A stretch of DNA of 64,000 bases from Aromatoleum aromaticum EbN1 (GCF_000025965.1 NC_006513.1:4085400-4149399), one strand, 5' to 3'; positions 7,197 through 22,866 are shown, numbered from the stretch's first letter. Program-made: numbers and translations. Notes: generated by a model not told the origin, from the letters alone.

Positions 7197-8335
7197 CGCG
7201 TGCCGCGCGCTGGAAAGAGGCGGGACGCATCCTCGCCGTGCGGCTCGACAACCTCGGCGACGTGCTGATGACCACTCCGGCGCTGCGGGCCTTGCGCGAA
7301 TCCGTGCCGGGCCGGCACATCACGCTGCTCACGTCGGCCTCGGGGGCGGCCGCAGTCCCGTTCGTGCCGGAAGTCGACGCCGCCATCGTCGCGTCCGGCG
7401 CGCCGTGGATGCCGGGCGTCGACAGCCCGCCGGATCGCCTGATCGAAACCGCGCAGCTGCTGCGCGAGCGACGCTTCGACGCCGCCGTGATCTTCACCGT
7501 CTATAGCCAGAGCGCGCTGCCGGCGGCGATGCTGTGCTGGCTCGCCGGCATTCCGCTGCGGCTCGCGCACTGCCGCGAGAACCCGTATCAGCTCCTGACC
7601 GACTGGATCGAGGACCCGGAGCCGCAGGAGCTGTTGCGCCACGAAGTGCGCCGCCAGCTCGACCTGGTCGCCGCGGTCGGGGCGAGCTGCGATGATCGCC
7701 GCCTGTCTTTCCGGCTGCGCGACGAGGACAAGGCGCATGCACGCGCGCTGCTGCGCGGCGAGGGCATCGACCCCGAGCGACCGTATGTCGTCATCCACCC
7801 CGGCGCGTCGGCGCCGTCGCGCCGTTATCCGGAAGAGCATTTCGCCGCAGTCGTGAAGCGCGTGCTCGGTTTCGCGGCCGGCGGCCAGGTGTTCCGGGTC
7901 CTCTTCACGGGAGACGAATCCGAGCGCGCGCTGGTCGACACGATCCGTTCGCTCGCCGGGAATTGCCTGCCGTCGCTCGCCGGCCGGCTCAGCCTCGGCG
8001 AGCTCGCCGCGGTCATCGATTCGGCCGCAGTGCTGATCGCGAACAACACCGGCCCGGTGCATCTGGCCGCCGCGGTCGGCACGCCGGTCGTCGACATCTA
8101 CGCGCTGACGAACCCGCAGCACGCGCCGTGGAAAGTCGCGCACCGCGTGCTCTACGAGGACGTGCCGTGCCGTTTCTGCTACCGCAGCGTGTGCCCGCAG
8201 GGGCACCACAACTGCCTGCGCCTGCTCGACCCGCAGCGCGTTGCCGAAGCCGCGCGCGAGCTGCTCGAACTGGGCGCCGAACAGTCTTCCGTCCCGCTGC
8301 CGGCGATCAGCGCCGGCAAGCACGACCTCTTCTGA
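7184..8335 (+). CDS. Glycosyltransferase family 9 (heptosyltransferase-like)
   Basis: A 383-residue GT9 enzyme. The N-terminus has the family pattern ILAVRLDNLGDVLMTTPALRAL (about residues 12-33); the C-terminal domain has VIHPGAS (about 200) and NNTGPVHLAAAVGTPVV (about 285), where family members bind ADP-heptose. GT9 enzymes transfer L-glycero-D-manno-heptose to LPS inner core. A Cys-rich stretch near the C-terminus (CRFCYRSVCPQGHHNC) is a frequent feature of this subgroup. It starts 13 bp inside the phosphatase gene. The acceptor may be LPS or another glycoconjugate. Confidence 0.88.
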   Translation: MDALTRAARWKEAGRILAVRLDNLGDVLMTTPALRALRESVPGRHITLLTSASGAAAVPFVPEVDAAIVASGAPWMPGVDSPPDRLIETAQLLRERRFDAAVIFTVYSQSALPAAMLCWLAGIPLRLAHCRENPYQLLTDWIEDPEPQELLRHEVRRQLDLVAAVGASCDDRRLSFRLRDEDKAHARALLRGEGIDPERPYVVIHPGASAPSRRYPEEHFAAVVKRVLGFAAGGQVFRVLFTGDESERALVDTIRSLAGNCLPSLAGRLSLGELAAVIDSAAVLIANNTGPVHLAAAVGTPVVDIYALTNPQHAPWKVAHRVLYEDVPCRFCYRSVCPQGHHNCLRLLDPQRVAEAARELLELGAEQSSVPLPAISAGKHDLF

Positions 8336-8355
8336 CTGCACGCGGAAAAAACCTC

Positions 8356-9309
8356 ATGCGATCGTCCGCCCCGCTGCGCATCTTCACGTGGCATGTGCAT
8401 GGCAACTACCTCTACTACCTGAGCCAGGTCCCGCACACCTTCTACATCCCCGTCGATGCGGCGCGCTCGCCCGGCTACGCGGGGCGCGCCGGCGCGCTGC
8501 CGTGGGGCGACAACGTCGTCGAACTGCCGCTCGAACAGGTTGCGACGACCGAATTCGACTGCATCCTGTTCCAGTCGCGCAGCCACTACGACGACGACCA
8601 GTACCGCGTGCTGTCCGCGTCGCAGCGGCGCCTGCCGCGCATCTACCTCGAACACGACACGCCGCAGGTGCATCCGACGAACACGCGCCACCCGGTGGAC
8701 GACCCGGCGACGCTGCTGGTGCATGTCACGCCGTTCAATGCACTGATGTGGGACAACGGCCGCACGCCGACGCGCGTCATCGACCACGGCGTGATCGTGC
8801 CGCCGCACGTGCGCTACGAAGGCGGGCTGCCGCGCGGCATCGCGGTGGTGAACCATATCGCGCGCCGCGGCCGGCGCCTCGGCGCGGACGTCTTCGCGAT
8901 GGCGCGAGCACAGGTGCCGCTCGACCTCGTCGGCATGGCGTCCGAATGCAGCGGCGGGCTCGGCGAGATCCCGAACCCGGAGCTGCCGCAATTCCTGTCG
9001 CACTACCGCTTCTACTTCCATCCGGTGCGCTGGACGAGCCTCGGGCTGGCCGCGATCGAAGCGATGATGATCGGCCTGCCGGTCGTCGGGCTCGCGACGA
9101 CCGAACTCGTGACCGTGATCCGCAACGGCGAATCCGGTTTCATCGACACCGATCCGCAGCGTCTCGTCGAGGCGATGCGGCACCTGATCGAGGCGCCCGA
9201 CGAAGCCGCGCGGCTGGGCGCCGGCGCACGTCGCATCGCGCTCGAGCGCTTCAACATCGAGCGCTTCGTCGATGACTGGCTGCATGTCCTTGCCGAAATC
9301 ACGGCATAG
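8356..9309 (+). CDS. Glycosyltransferase, GT4-like, short form
   Basis: A 317-residue protein whose C-terminal half has a glycosyltransferase group 1 fold (LGLAAIEAMMIGLPVVGLATTE, near residue 230, with the second Glu of the usual motif). The N-terminal half is shorter than usual and starts RIFTWHVHGNYLYYLSQ, a form seen in a small subgroup of putative transferases. Function is not assignable beyond transfer of a sugar. It is the last gene of the operon and converges on glgA with a 53-bp gap that can fold into a GC hairpin without a T-run. Confidence 0.8.
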   Translation: MRSSAPLRIFTWHVHGNYLYYLSQVPHTFYIPVDAARSPGYAGRAGALPWGDNVVELPLEQVATTEFDCILFQSRSHYDDDQYRVLSASQRRLPRIYLEHDTPQVHPTNTRHPVDDPATLLVHVTPFNALMWDNGRTPTRVIDHGVIVPPHVRYEGGLPRGIAVVNHIARRGRRLGADVFAMARAQVPLDLVGMASECSGGLGEIPNPELPQFLSHYRFYFHPVRWTSLGLAAIEAMMIGLPVVGLATTELVTVIRNGESGFIDTDPQRLVEAMRHLIEAPDEAARLGAGARRIALERFNIERFVDDWLHVLAEITA

Positions 9310-9362
9310 ACGGGCGCGCGAGCGCGTCCGGCCGCCGCGCGAAGCGGCGTGGGCAGCACGCC

Positions 9363-10843
9363 TCAGGCTGCCGCCGCTGCTCGCATCGCCACGTAAAGCC
9401 GCGCGTATCGGCCGGCGCTGCCCCCCCAGCTGAAGTCCCGCGCCATGCCGTTGCAGCACAGCGTGCGCCACGCCACACGGTCGGCAAACACTTTCAGCGC
9501 GCGGTCGACCGCTTCGACGAGCGCCGCCGGTGTCGCTTCGGCGAACAGGAACCCCGACGCTTCACCGCGATGCAGGCCATCGACGCTGAAGTCGCCGACC
9601 GAGTCGACCAGCCCTCCCGTCGCGCGCACGATCGGCGGCGTGCCGTAGCGCTGGCTGTACATCTGGTTCAGCCCGCACGGCTCGAAGCGCGACGGCATCA
9701 CGAACGCATCGGCGCCGGCCTCGATGCGGTGCGCGAGCCGCTCGTCGAAGCCGATCACCGCAGCGATACGGTCCGGCCTCGCGGCCGCGCGTTGGCGCCA
9801 CGCCTGCTCGAAGCGCGCATCGCCTCCTCCGAGCAGCGCGAGCTGCACCGGCCGCGCCAGCAATTCCGGCAGCGCATCGAGCACCAGGTCGATGCCTTTC
9901 TGGTCGGTCAGGCGGGTGACCATGCCGAGCAGCAGCGCATCGTCGTCGGCCGCCAGGCCCAACTCGGCCTGCAGCGCGCGCTTGTTCGGCGCCTTGTCTT
10001 CGAGCGTGTCCGCGTCGTAGTTCGTGTCGAGGTGCGGATCGGTGCGCGGGTTCCAGGCATCCATGTCGATGCCGTTGAGGATGCCGGCGAGGCGGTTCGC
10101 GCGCGTCTCGAGCAGCCCCTGCATGCCGCAGCCGTGCGCTTCGGTGCGGATCTCGCGCGCGTACGTCGGGCTGACGGCGACGATGCGGTCCGCATAGTAG
10201 AGGCCGGCCTTCAGGAACGACAGCTTGCCCCAGTACTCGACGCCTTCGGACTTCAGGCTCTCGGGCGGCAGTCCGAGCCGTTCGGCGACGTCGAGCGGGA
10301 AGATCCCCTGGAACGCGAGGTTATGGACGACGATGAGGCTGGGCGCCGCCCCGGGCAGGCCGAGCTTCAGGTACGCCGGTGCGAGCGCCGTGGGCCAGTC
10401 GTTGCAGTGCAGGATGTCCGCGCGCCACACCAGCGGGCTCGCGGCGCTCGCCAGCCGCGCGGCGACGTGCGACAGCAGGCCGAAACGCAGCGCGTTGTCA
10501 GTGTAGTCGACGCCCTCACCGTCCTGGTACGGACCGCCTTCGCGCCGGTACAGCGACGGACAGTCGAGCACCAGCGCCGGCACGCCGCTCGGCAGCCGAC
10601 CGCGCAGCAGGCGGGCGGACGGCAGGCCGTGCGCGGAGCGGATGTCCGCGACCTTGCGCGCATTTCGCGCCGCCTGACGCACCGACGGATAACCCGGCAG
10701 CAGCACGCACACGTCGAGTCCGAGCGCCGCCAGCGCAGCCGGCAGGCTCGCGCTGACGTCGCCGAGCCCGCCCGTCTTGGCCCATGGCGCGCACTCGGGC
10801 GTCGCGAACAGCACGCGGAGTCGGGCGGCTTTCCTGGTGGCAT

Positions 10844-10847
<4 letters not shown>
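9363..10847 (-). CDS. glgA: Glycogen synthase
   Basis: A 494-residue GT5 starch/glycogen synthase using ADP-glucose to extend alpha-1,4 chains. KTGGLGDVS at 24-32 is the ADP-glucose binding signature; the C-terminal domain has GMVTRLTDQKG and SRFEPCGLNQMYSQRYGTPPIVRATGGL, containing the catalytic Glu. The length is typical for GlgA. The ATG at 10845-10847 follows GGGAGG and overlaps the stop of malQ-treY (ATGA). It is the last gene of the glgX-topoisomerase-glgC-treZ-malQ/treY-glgA run, every junction of which overlaps or is very short. Confidence 0.95.
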
Positions 10848-16219
<5,372 letters not shown>

Positions 16220-16275
16220 CTTCCCCCCTTGTTGCAGCCCGGTTGCTACGCCTCGCTTGCTGCGCCTCTTTTCAG

Positions 16276-18219
16276 CTATGTGCCGGCGCGGCCCGACGGC
16301 ACGACATATGCCCGCACCGAGCATGGCGCGAACTGCCGCAGTTCGTCCGCGTCCGGCCCGAGCGACGCGAACGGGGCGACTTCGAGGCGATCGAACGTCA
16401 CCGGCGTGTCGGAAAGATTGGCGCGCAATACGAGCGCGGCGCCGTCGGCGCATGGCCAGCGGATTTCGAACGCCTCGTCGCCGTGCATCGTCGTCGTGCA
16501 GGCGCCGGCGACGATCTGCGGCACGCGCGGTACGACAAACTGGTGGCGCAAACCGAGCAGCTCCCGATAAAAGCTTAGCCATTGCTGCCCCGCTTCGCTT
16601 TCGCGCGCGCTCCAGTCGAGCTTGCTCGCAACGAATGTCTCCTCGGCGCACGGATCGGGGATTTCGTGCCTGCCCTCGCCGGCCGTGGAAAAACGCTCGA
16701 AACCGGCGAACTCACGCTTGCGTCCCTCCCGCACCGCAGTCGCCAGCTCGCCCTGGTAGTCGCAGAAGTACAGGAAAGGCGTCGTCACCCCGGCCTCCTC
16801 GCCCATGAACATCAGCGGCGGCGAAGGGGCGAGCAACTGCAGCGCGACGACCGCGCGCAGCCGCTCGGGCGGCGCCAGCGTCACCAGCCGCTCGCCGAAC
16901 GCGCGGTTGCCGACCTGGTCGTGGTTCTGCAGGAAATTGACGAACGCGGTCGGCGGCAGCGCGGCGCTGGGCTCGCCGCGGGGCCTGCCGTGGAACGGTG
17001 ACAATTCGCCCTGGTAGGCGAAACCTTCGGCGAGGCAGCGCACGAGGTGGCGCACGGGATGGTCCGCATAGTCGGCGTAATAGCCGTCGCGCTCGCCAGT
17101 CAGCAGCACGTGGGCGGCGTGGTGGAAGTCGTCGTTCCACTGCGCGTCGTAACTGCCTGTGGCCTGCGGCACACCGAGCCGCGACGCCTCGTTGTCGACG
17201 TGTTCGAGAACCAGGTGGAGCTGGCGGTGGATCGCGCGCGCACGTACCCACATCGACAGCTCCTCGAGGATGTGGCTGGGCGACGCGTCGAAGATGCTCT
17301 GCACCGCGTCGAGCCGCAGGCCGTCGAAGCGATACTCCTCGAGCCAGTACAGCGCGTTGTGGATGAAGAATTCGCGCACCGTCGCGCTCGCGACACCGTC
17401 GAACGCGATCGCGCCGCCCCACGGCGTGGCATGTTCCGTGGTGAAGAACTGCGGCGTATAGACCTGCAGATAATTGCCGTCCGGGCCGAAATGGTTATAG
17501 ACGACGTCGAGCAGCACCATCAGGCCGAGCCGGTGCGCGCTCTGCACGAAATGCTTCAGTTCGTCGGGGCTGCCATACGCTGCGTCGGGCGCGAACGGCA
17601 GCACGCCGTCGTAGCCCCAGCCGCGACTGCCGGGGAAATCCGCGAGCGGCATCAGCTCGATCGCGGTGACGCCGAGCCGCGCCAGTTCGGCGAGCCTGCG
17701 CTCGGCAGCGTCGTAGCGTCCTTCCGGCGTGAACGTGCCGACGTGCAGTTCATAGATCACCGCCTCGTGCCACGGTCGCCCGTGCCAGGCGCCGTCCTCC
17801 CAGCCGAACTGCCGCGGGTCGACGAGCAGGCTCGGGCCGTGGACATCCTGCGGGTTGAAGCGCGACGCCGGGTCCGGCACTTCGAGCTGGCCGTCGAGCC
17901 GGAACATGTAGAGATCGCCCGCCCGCGCCTCTCCCACCCGGCAGCTGTGCCACCCTTCGGACTTCGCGCACGGGACGTAATGCTTCGCTCCCGACGGCGT
18001 GACGAGGCACAGCTCGACGTGTTTGGTCGCCGGCGCCCACAGGCGGAAGCGGTAGCCGGCGCTCTCGTCGTGTTCGTCGATGCGCTCCGGTCCGAACGGC
18101 ATGCGGTGCATATGGTGCGATGGCCCATGGTGCGATGGCCGCCCCGGACGGAGGCCACCGTATTCCAGCTCCGGGGATTTTCGGGCGGGGATCCCGGTAT
18201 CGCGATAATGCATGTTCAT
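16276..18219 (-). CDS. treZ: Malto-oligosyltrehalose trehalohydrolase
   Basis: A 647-residue GH13 enzyme that releases trehalose from maltooligosyl-trehalose made by TreY. It has an N-terminal CBM48-like domain ([15 protein letters not shown]), [11 protein letters not shown], nucleophile [10 protein letters not shown] (near 301), acid/base [10 protein letters not shown] (near 338) and [14 protein letters not shown]. It is 50-80 residues longer than usual at the N-terminus, where a 15-bp unit is duplicated and encodes a His-rich stretch (GPSHH twice). The ATG at 18217-18219 overlaps the glgC stop; a second ATG two codons on is possible, and the conserved domain begins near residue 40. Confidence 0.94.
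18112..18140. repeat. 14-bp direct repeat inside treZ
   Basis: ATGGTGCGATGGCC occurs at 18112-18125 and again at 18127-18140 (period 15). It duplicates five codons (G-P-S-H-H) in the treZ N-terminal extension without changing the frame. Confidence 0.85.
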
Positions 18220-19430
18220 GGCTTGAGCTGTCCCTTGCCGACGACGACGACGCCGGATTCGCTGATGTGGAAACGCTGGCGGTCGGCTTCGGGGTCGTAG
18301 CCGATCTTCATGCCGGGGGGAACGAAGTTGTACTGGTCGATGATCGCGCGACGCACCCGCGCGCCCTTGCCGATGACCGAGCGGTCCATGATGATCGAAT
18401 CGACCACCTCGGCCCCCTCCTCGACGACGACTTCGCGACGCAGCAGCGAGCGCTCGATGACTGCGCGGCGGATCACCACCCCGGCGCCGAGCGACGCAGT
18501 GCGGATGTGTCCGTCATGGACCTGGGCGGCCTCGGTCTGGTCCGGGTTCGCGTAGATCGGCCAGTGCGGATTCGACATGCAGAATTTCGGAAATTCGCCG
18601 AGCGTGTCGAAGTTGGCGTCGTAATACGCATCGATCGTGCCGACGTCGCGCCAGTACGCCGGCTCCTCGTAGTCGCGGATGCCGCGCATGCGGTTCGTCG
18701 TGAAGTCGTACGCCATCACGCGGTTGCGCTCGGCCATCGCCGGCAGCAGGTTCTTGCCGAAATCGTGGCCTCCTCGCGAATGCGCGCGCCTCAGCGCGTC
18801 GACGAGGAGATCCGCGGAAAACACGTAGTTGCCCATCGACGCCAGCGCGTGGCCCGGCCGCCCGGGCATCGGCTCGGCCGATTCCGGCTTCTCGCGGAAA
18901 TCGCGGATGCGCCCGGCGCTGTCGGTGCGGATGATGCCGAACGAACTCGTGTGCTCGAGCGGCACGGGAAGCGCCGCGACCGTCGCGTCGGCCTGCGTCG
19001 CAATGTGGAATTCGATCATCTGGCGCAGATCCATGCGATATACATGGTCCGCGCCGAACACGACGACGAGATCCGGCTTCACCAGCTCGACGAGGTGCAG
19101 GTTCTGGTACACCGAATCCGCGGTCCCCTGGAACCACTCCGGCCCGTGCTGCATCTGCGGCGGCACGACCGTGACAAAGTGGTGCGGAAGCAGCGGACTC
19201 ATGACCCACGCACGCCGGGTATGTTCGATCAGCGATTGGGACTTGTACTGCACCAGCAGGTAGATCGAATAGATCTCGGAGTTGACGAGGTTCGACAGCA
19301 CGAAATCGACGATGCGGTGGCGTCCGTTGAAAGGCACCGACGGTTTCGACCGCTCCGCCGTCAGCGGGTGCAGGCGGCTACCTTCCCCACCGGCCATGAC
19401 GAACGCAAGCACTGATTTGCCGGCAATCAT
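18216..19430 (-). CDS. glgC: Glucose-1-phosphate adenylyltransferase
   Basis: A 404-residue ADP-glucose pyrophosphorylase supplying ADP-glucose for GlgA. The N-terminal nucleotidyl-transferase domain has [17 protein letters not shown] (about 15-30), [22 protein letters not shown] and [12 protein letters not shown]. The C-terminal left-handed beta-helix gives repeating hexapeptides (about 290-380). The length is slightly shorter than the E. coli enzyme (431) but complete. The ATG at 19428-19430 follows GGAGGTG. It sits between topoisomerase IB (4-bp gap) and treZ (overlap). Confidence 0.95.
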
Positions 19431-19433
19431 GAT

Positions 19434-20579
19434 TCACCTCCACTCAAGCACATGCCGCGGCGCAAGCACCGCGGACAAGGAAATGGGAGCGCAGCCGCAC
19501 GGGGCGGCACCACGGCCCGCCGAGCCGGACGGGCTTGGCGCGGGCCTCGCCCGGACAGCGCGCCGCGGCGCGCGCAGGCGGCTTTCGAGCAAGCGGCGCA
19601 GCGCGAGCTCGTTGCGCGACAGGCCGCATACGCCGTCGTCCGCAGCCTCGACCTCGGGGACGTAGTCGTCGAGCACCTCGCCGCCAAGATAGCGGTCGAA
19701 GATCACCGGACAGATGTAGCTCGAGCGCGTCACCGCCGCGGTGTTGCCCAGTTCCGCCGCCACCGACTTGACGCAATCGACGAGCACCCGCGACGCCGCG
19801 CGTTCGCTGTCGGCCGGACCCGCCGCGGCGAGGAATTCGGCTGCGCGCAGCGTTCCGCCCCAAGTGCGGAAATCCTTCGCGGTGAAAGGACCGATAGCCT
19901 CGCGCAGATACGCGTTCAGATCGGTCGCCTGCACCGCGCGCAGGGTGCCGGGCTCGTCCTCGTACTGGAACAGCGCGCTGCCGGGCAGCGCGAGCAGGCG
20001 TGCGATGCTGGCGGCGAGGCTGCGGTCGCGCAGTTCCCGGTACTGGTGCACGCCGTGCTTGCCGCGATACGAGAAAACGATGCGGTGGCCTTCCAGGCGC
20101 ACGTGCCGCTTGCGCAGCGTCGTCAGCCCGTAACTGCGGTACTGGCGCAGGTAGCTCGTGCTGCCGACGCGGAAATGCACGCGGTCGAGCAGCCGCGTCA
20201 GCAACGCGAGAACCTTGCGGCGCGGCATCCCGGACAGGCGCAGGTCGGCAGTCGTGACTTCACGCAGCCTCGGCAGCGCGGCGGCGAAGCGGGCCAGCCG
20301 GCGCCATTTGCGCATCGCGTTGTTCTGCACGAAGTCGGAGTGATAGCGGTACTGCAGGCGCCCGCGCGCGTCGCGTCCGAACGCCTGCAGCTCATCGTCC
20401 GCGTCCGGGCTGACGAACACGTCGGTGTAGGCCGGCGGCACCGCGAGCGATGCGATGCGCGCCAGCCCTTCGGCGTCGCGATACGCCGTGCCGTCCGGCC
20501 GGGCATAACGGAACCCGCCTTCATCGAGCGGGATGCGGCGCAGATAGCTCGCCTGGAGCACTTCAGTCCGGTTGGGCAT
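19434..20579 (-). CDS. DNA topoisomerase IB (poxvirus/bacterial type)
   Basis: A 381-residue type IB topoisomerase. The catalytic domain shows YRYHSDF with its pocket Arg, the Lys in FTAKDFRTWGGT with the following Arg, and the active-site Tyr in TRSSYICP near residue 305. The N-terminal domain (VPPAYTDVFVSPDADDELQAFGRDARGR) is typical of bacterial members, which relax supercoils through a 3'-phosphotyrosine link. I chose the ATG at 20577-20579 because AAGGGGG precedes it; this overlaps glgX by 17 bp. The C-terminal 60 residues are Arg/Ala/Pro rich and probably disordered. Its position inside a glycogen operon is unusual. Confidence 0.92.
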   Translation of the reverse strand: MPNRTEVLQASYLRRIPLDEGGFRYARPDGTAYRDAEGLARIASLAVPPAYTDVFVSPDADDELQAFGRDARGRLQYRYHSDFVQNNAMRKWRRLARFAAALPRLREVTTADLRLSGMPRRKVLALLTRLLDRVHFRVGSTSYLRQYRSYGLTTLRKRHVRLEGHRIVFSYRGKHGVHQYRELRDRSLAASIARLLALPGSALFQYEDEPGTLRAVQATDLNAYLREAIGPFTAKDFRTWGGTLRAAEFLAAAGPADSERAASRVLVDCVKSVAAELGNTAAVTRSSYICPVIFDRYLGGEVLDDYVPEVEAADDGVCGLSRNELALRRLLESRLRAPRRAVRARPAPSPSGSAGRGAAPCGCAPISLSAVLAPRHVLEWR

Positions 20580-22866
20580 CGCCGCCCCCTTGCCCTTGAC
20601 CGCCCCCTTGACCGCCCCCTTGCCCGTCCCCTGCCCCGTCCCCGTCGGTCTCATCGACCTGCAGGCGTGACCTCGTGCCGCGTGCCGTCAGGCCGACGAG
20701 CAGCCCGTCGATGAAGATCGCCGAAGGCTTGTCCGCCGCGGCCGCGAACAGCAGCAGCGAGCGCGCACCGAGCGGGACACGGTGGCCGGCGACGAACGCG
20801 GGAAACGCCGGATCGTCCGGAGATTCGGTGTTGACGAGGCGCGTCCAGTGCCCGGCGCCGCGCACGTGCGGCAGCGTCCATTCGACCGCCTCGTGTCCGG
20901 CGTTGACGACCAGCAACACGATGACGTCGCTGCCCGGATGCGGCACCACCGTGTGCTGGGCGCGGCCGTCCGCGAGCATGCCGAAGCAGCGCATCTGCGG
21001 ATCGGCCCACTCCTTTTCTTCCAGCTCGGCGCCGGCCGGGGTCAGCCACGCGACGTCGCGCACCTCATGCACCGGATGCATCTCGCCGGTCGAGAAACGC
21101 CCGGGGCGCAGCACCGGCAGGGCATCGCGCAGCACCAGCAGGTGGCGCGCGAACGCCAACAGGCGCTCGCCTCGCGCGTCGATCTCCTCCCAGTTCGCCC
21201 AGCTGATGTCGTTGTCCTGGCAGTAAGCGTTGTTGTTGCCGCGCTGCGTGCGGCCGAACTCGTCGCCGGCGAGCAGCATCGGCGTGCCGTGCGCGAACAG
21301 CAGCGTGGCGAGGAGGTTGCGCTTTTGCCGCTCGCGCAGCTCAATGATGTCCGGATCGTCGGTCGGCCCTTCGGCGCCGCAGTTCCACGAACGGTTGTCG
21401 TCGTGGCCGTCGTTGTTGTCCTCGCCGTTGGCCTCGTTGTGCTTGTCGTTGTAGGAAACCAGGTCGTGCAGCGTGAAACCGTCGTGCGCGGTGATGAAGT
21501 TGATGCTCGCCCACGGCCGCCGGCCACGGCGGTTGAAGCGGTCCGCCGAGGCCGACAGCCGCGTCGCCAGTTCCGGCGCGCGCCCCTCGTCGCCTTTCCA
21601 GAACGAGCGCACGGCGTCGCGGAAGCTGTCGTTCCACTCGCCCCAGCCCGGCGGGAAAGCGCCGAGCTGGTAACCGCCGGGGCCGCAGTCCCACGGTTCG
21701 CCGATCAGCTTGATGCGGTTCAGCACCGGGTCCTGGCGGCAGGCATCGAAGAAACCGCTGCCGGGATCGAAGCCGTGCGCCTCGCGGCCGAGGATCGTCG
21801 CCAGGTCGAAGCGAAAGCCGTCGACGCCCATCTGCAGCACCCAGTAGCGCAGGCTGTCGAGCACCATCTGCAGCACGCGCGGATGGTTCACGTCCAACGT
21901 GTTGCCAGTGCCGGTGTCGTTGATGTAGTAGCACGGCTCGTCCGGGTTCAGGCGGTAGTACGACACATTGTCGAGACCCTTGAACGAGAATGTCGGGCCG
22001 AGCTCGTTGCCTTCGGCAGTGTGGTTGTAGACGACATCGAGAATCACCTCGAGGTCGGCGTCGTGCAGGCGGGCGACCATGTCGCGGAACTCGACGACCG
22101 CACGTCCGGCGAGATAGCGCGGATCGGGCGTGAAGAAGCCGAGCGAGTTGTAGCCCCAGTAGTTGCGCAGCCCTTTTTCGGTGAGATGCGTGTCGTCGAC
22201 GAACAGGTGGATCGGCAGCAGCTCGACCGAGGTCACGCCGAGCGACTTCAGGTGCTCGATGATCACCGGCGACCCGAGCCCGGCGAAGCTGCCGCGCAGC
22301 CGCGCTAGCACCGCCGGATGCAGCCGTGTCAGGCCGCGCACGTGCGCTTCGTAGAAGACGGTGCGCTCCCACGGCACGCGCGGGCGCCCCGGCAGCGGCA
22401 ATTCCGGGGCGGGGGCCACGACGCGCGCCTTGAGCATGAAGGGGGCGCTGTCGCGCTTGTCGAAGCCGTGGCCCGGTTTCTTGCCGCGCAACTCGTATGC
22501 GAACAGCGCCGACCCCCACCTGAGCCGGCCGACGACTTCGCGCGCGTACGGGTCGAGCAGCAGCTTGTGCGGGTTGAAGCGGTGTCCCTGCTCGGGCACG
22601 TACGGTCCGTGCACGCGGTAGCCGTAGACGAGACCCGGCCCGGCGCCGGGAAGGTAACCGTGCCAGATTTCGTCGGTGAACTCGGGCAGATCGACGCGCG
22701 TGACTTCGATGCGCCCGCTGTCGTCGAACAGGCACAGCTCGACGCGCGTCGCGTGCGCGGAAAACAGCGCGAAGTTGACGCCTTCCCCATCCCAGGTGGC
22801 GCCGAGCGGATACGGCAACCCCTCCTTCATCGAAGCGAGAAAGCCGTGCATCAGTCCGCCCATCAT
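20563..22866 (-). CDS. glgX: Glycogen debranching enzyme (isoamylase type)
   Basis: A 767-residue GH13 isoamylase that cleaves alpha-1,6 branches from phosphorylase-limit glycogen. It has an N-terminal CBM48 domain, VYNHTAEGNELGPT, nucleophile GFRFDLATIL (near 355), acid/base LIGEPWDCG (near 390) and the Asp of ITAHDGFTL. The last ~28 residues are a Gly/Gln/Asp low-complexity tail absent from most GlgX. It starts at tandem ATGs (22861-22866) behind GAGGTGG. It is the first gene of the glgX-topoIB-glgC-treZ-malQ/treY-glgA run; I found no sigma-54 element with correct spacing in the 91 bp upstream, so it may read through from mscS. Confidence 0.95.
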   Translation of the reverse strand: MMGGLMHGFLASMKEGLPYPLGATWDGEGVNFALFSAHATRVELCLFDDSGRIEVTRVDLPEFTDEIWHGYLPGAGPGLVYGYRVHGPYVPEQGHRFNPHKLLLDPYAREVVGRLRWGSALFAYELRGKKPGHGFDKRDSAPFMLKARVVAPAPELPLPGRPRVPWERTVFYEAHVRGLTRLHPAVLARLRGSFAGLGSPVIIEHLKSLGVTSVELLPIHLFVDDTHLTEKGLRNYWGYNSLGFFTPDPRYLAGRAVVEFRDMVARLHDADLEVILDVVYNHTAEGNELGPTFSFKGLDNVSYYRLNPDEPCYYINDTGTGNTLDVNHPRVLQMVLDSLRYWVLQMGVDGFRFDLATILGREAHGFDPGSGFFDACRQDPVLNRIKLIGEPWDCGPGGYQLGAFPPGWGEWNDSFRDAVRSFWKGDEGRAPELATRLSASADRFNRRGRRPWASINFITAHDGFTLHDLVSYNDKHNEANGEDNNDGHDDNRSWNCGAEGPTDDPDIIELRERQKRNLLATLLFAHGTPMLLAGDEFGRTQRGNNNAYCQDNDISWANWEEIDARGERLLAFARHLLVLRDALPVLRPGRFSTGEMHPVHEVRDVAWLTPAGAELEEKEWADPQMRCFGMLADGRAQHTVVPHPGSDVIVLLVVNAGHEAVEWTLPHVRGAGHWTRLVNTESPDDPAFPAFVAGHRVPLGARSLLLFAAAADKPSAIFIDGLLVGLTARGTRSRLQVDETDGDGAGDGQGGGQGGGQGQGGGDAQPD
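20580..20645. repeat. Low-complexity G-rich/CCCCTTGCC repeat tract
   Basis: About 65 bases made of short units such as ccgcccccttg and cccttgcc encode the Gly/Gln/Asp tail of GlgX. The tract ends at the topoisomerase start codon and supplies its ribosome binding site. Such a tract could slip and change the GlgX tail. Confidence 0.7.
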
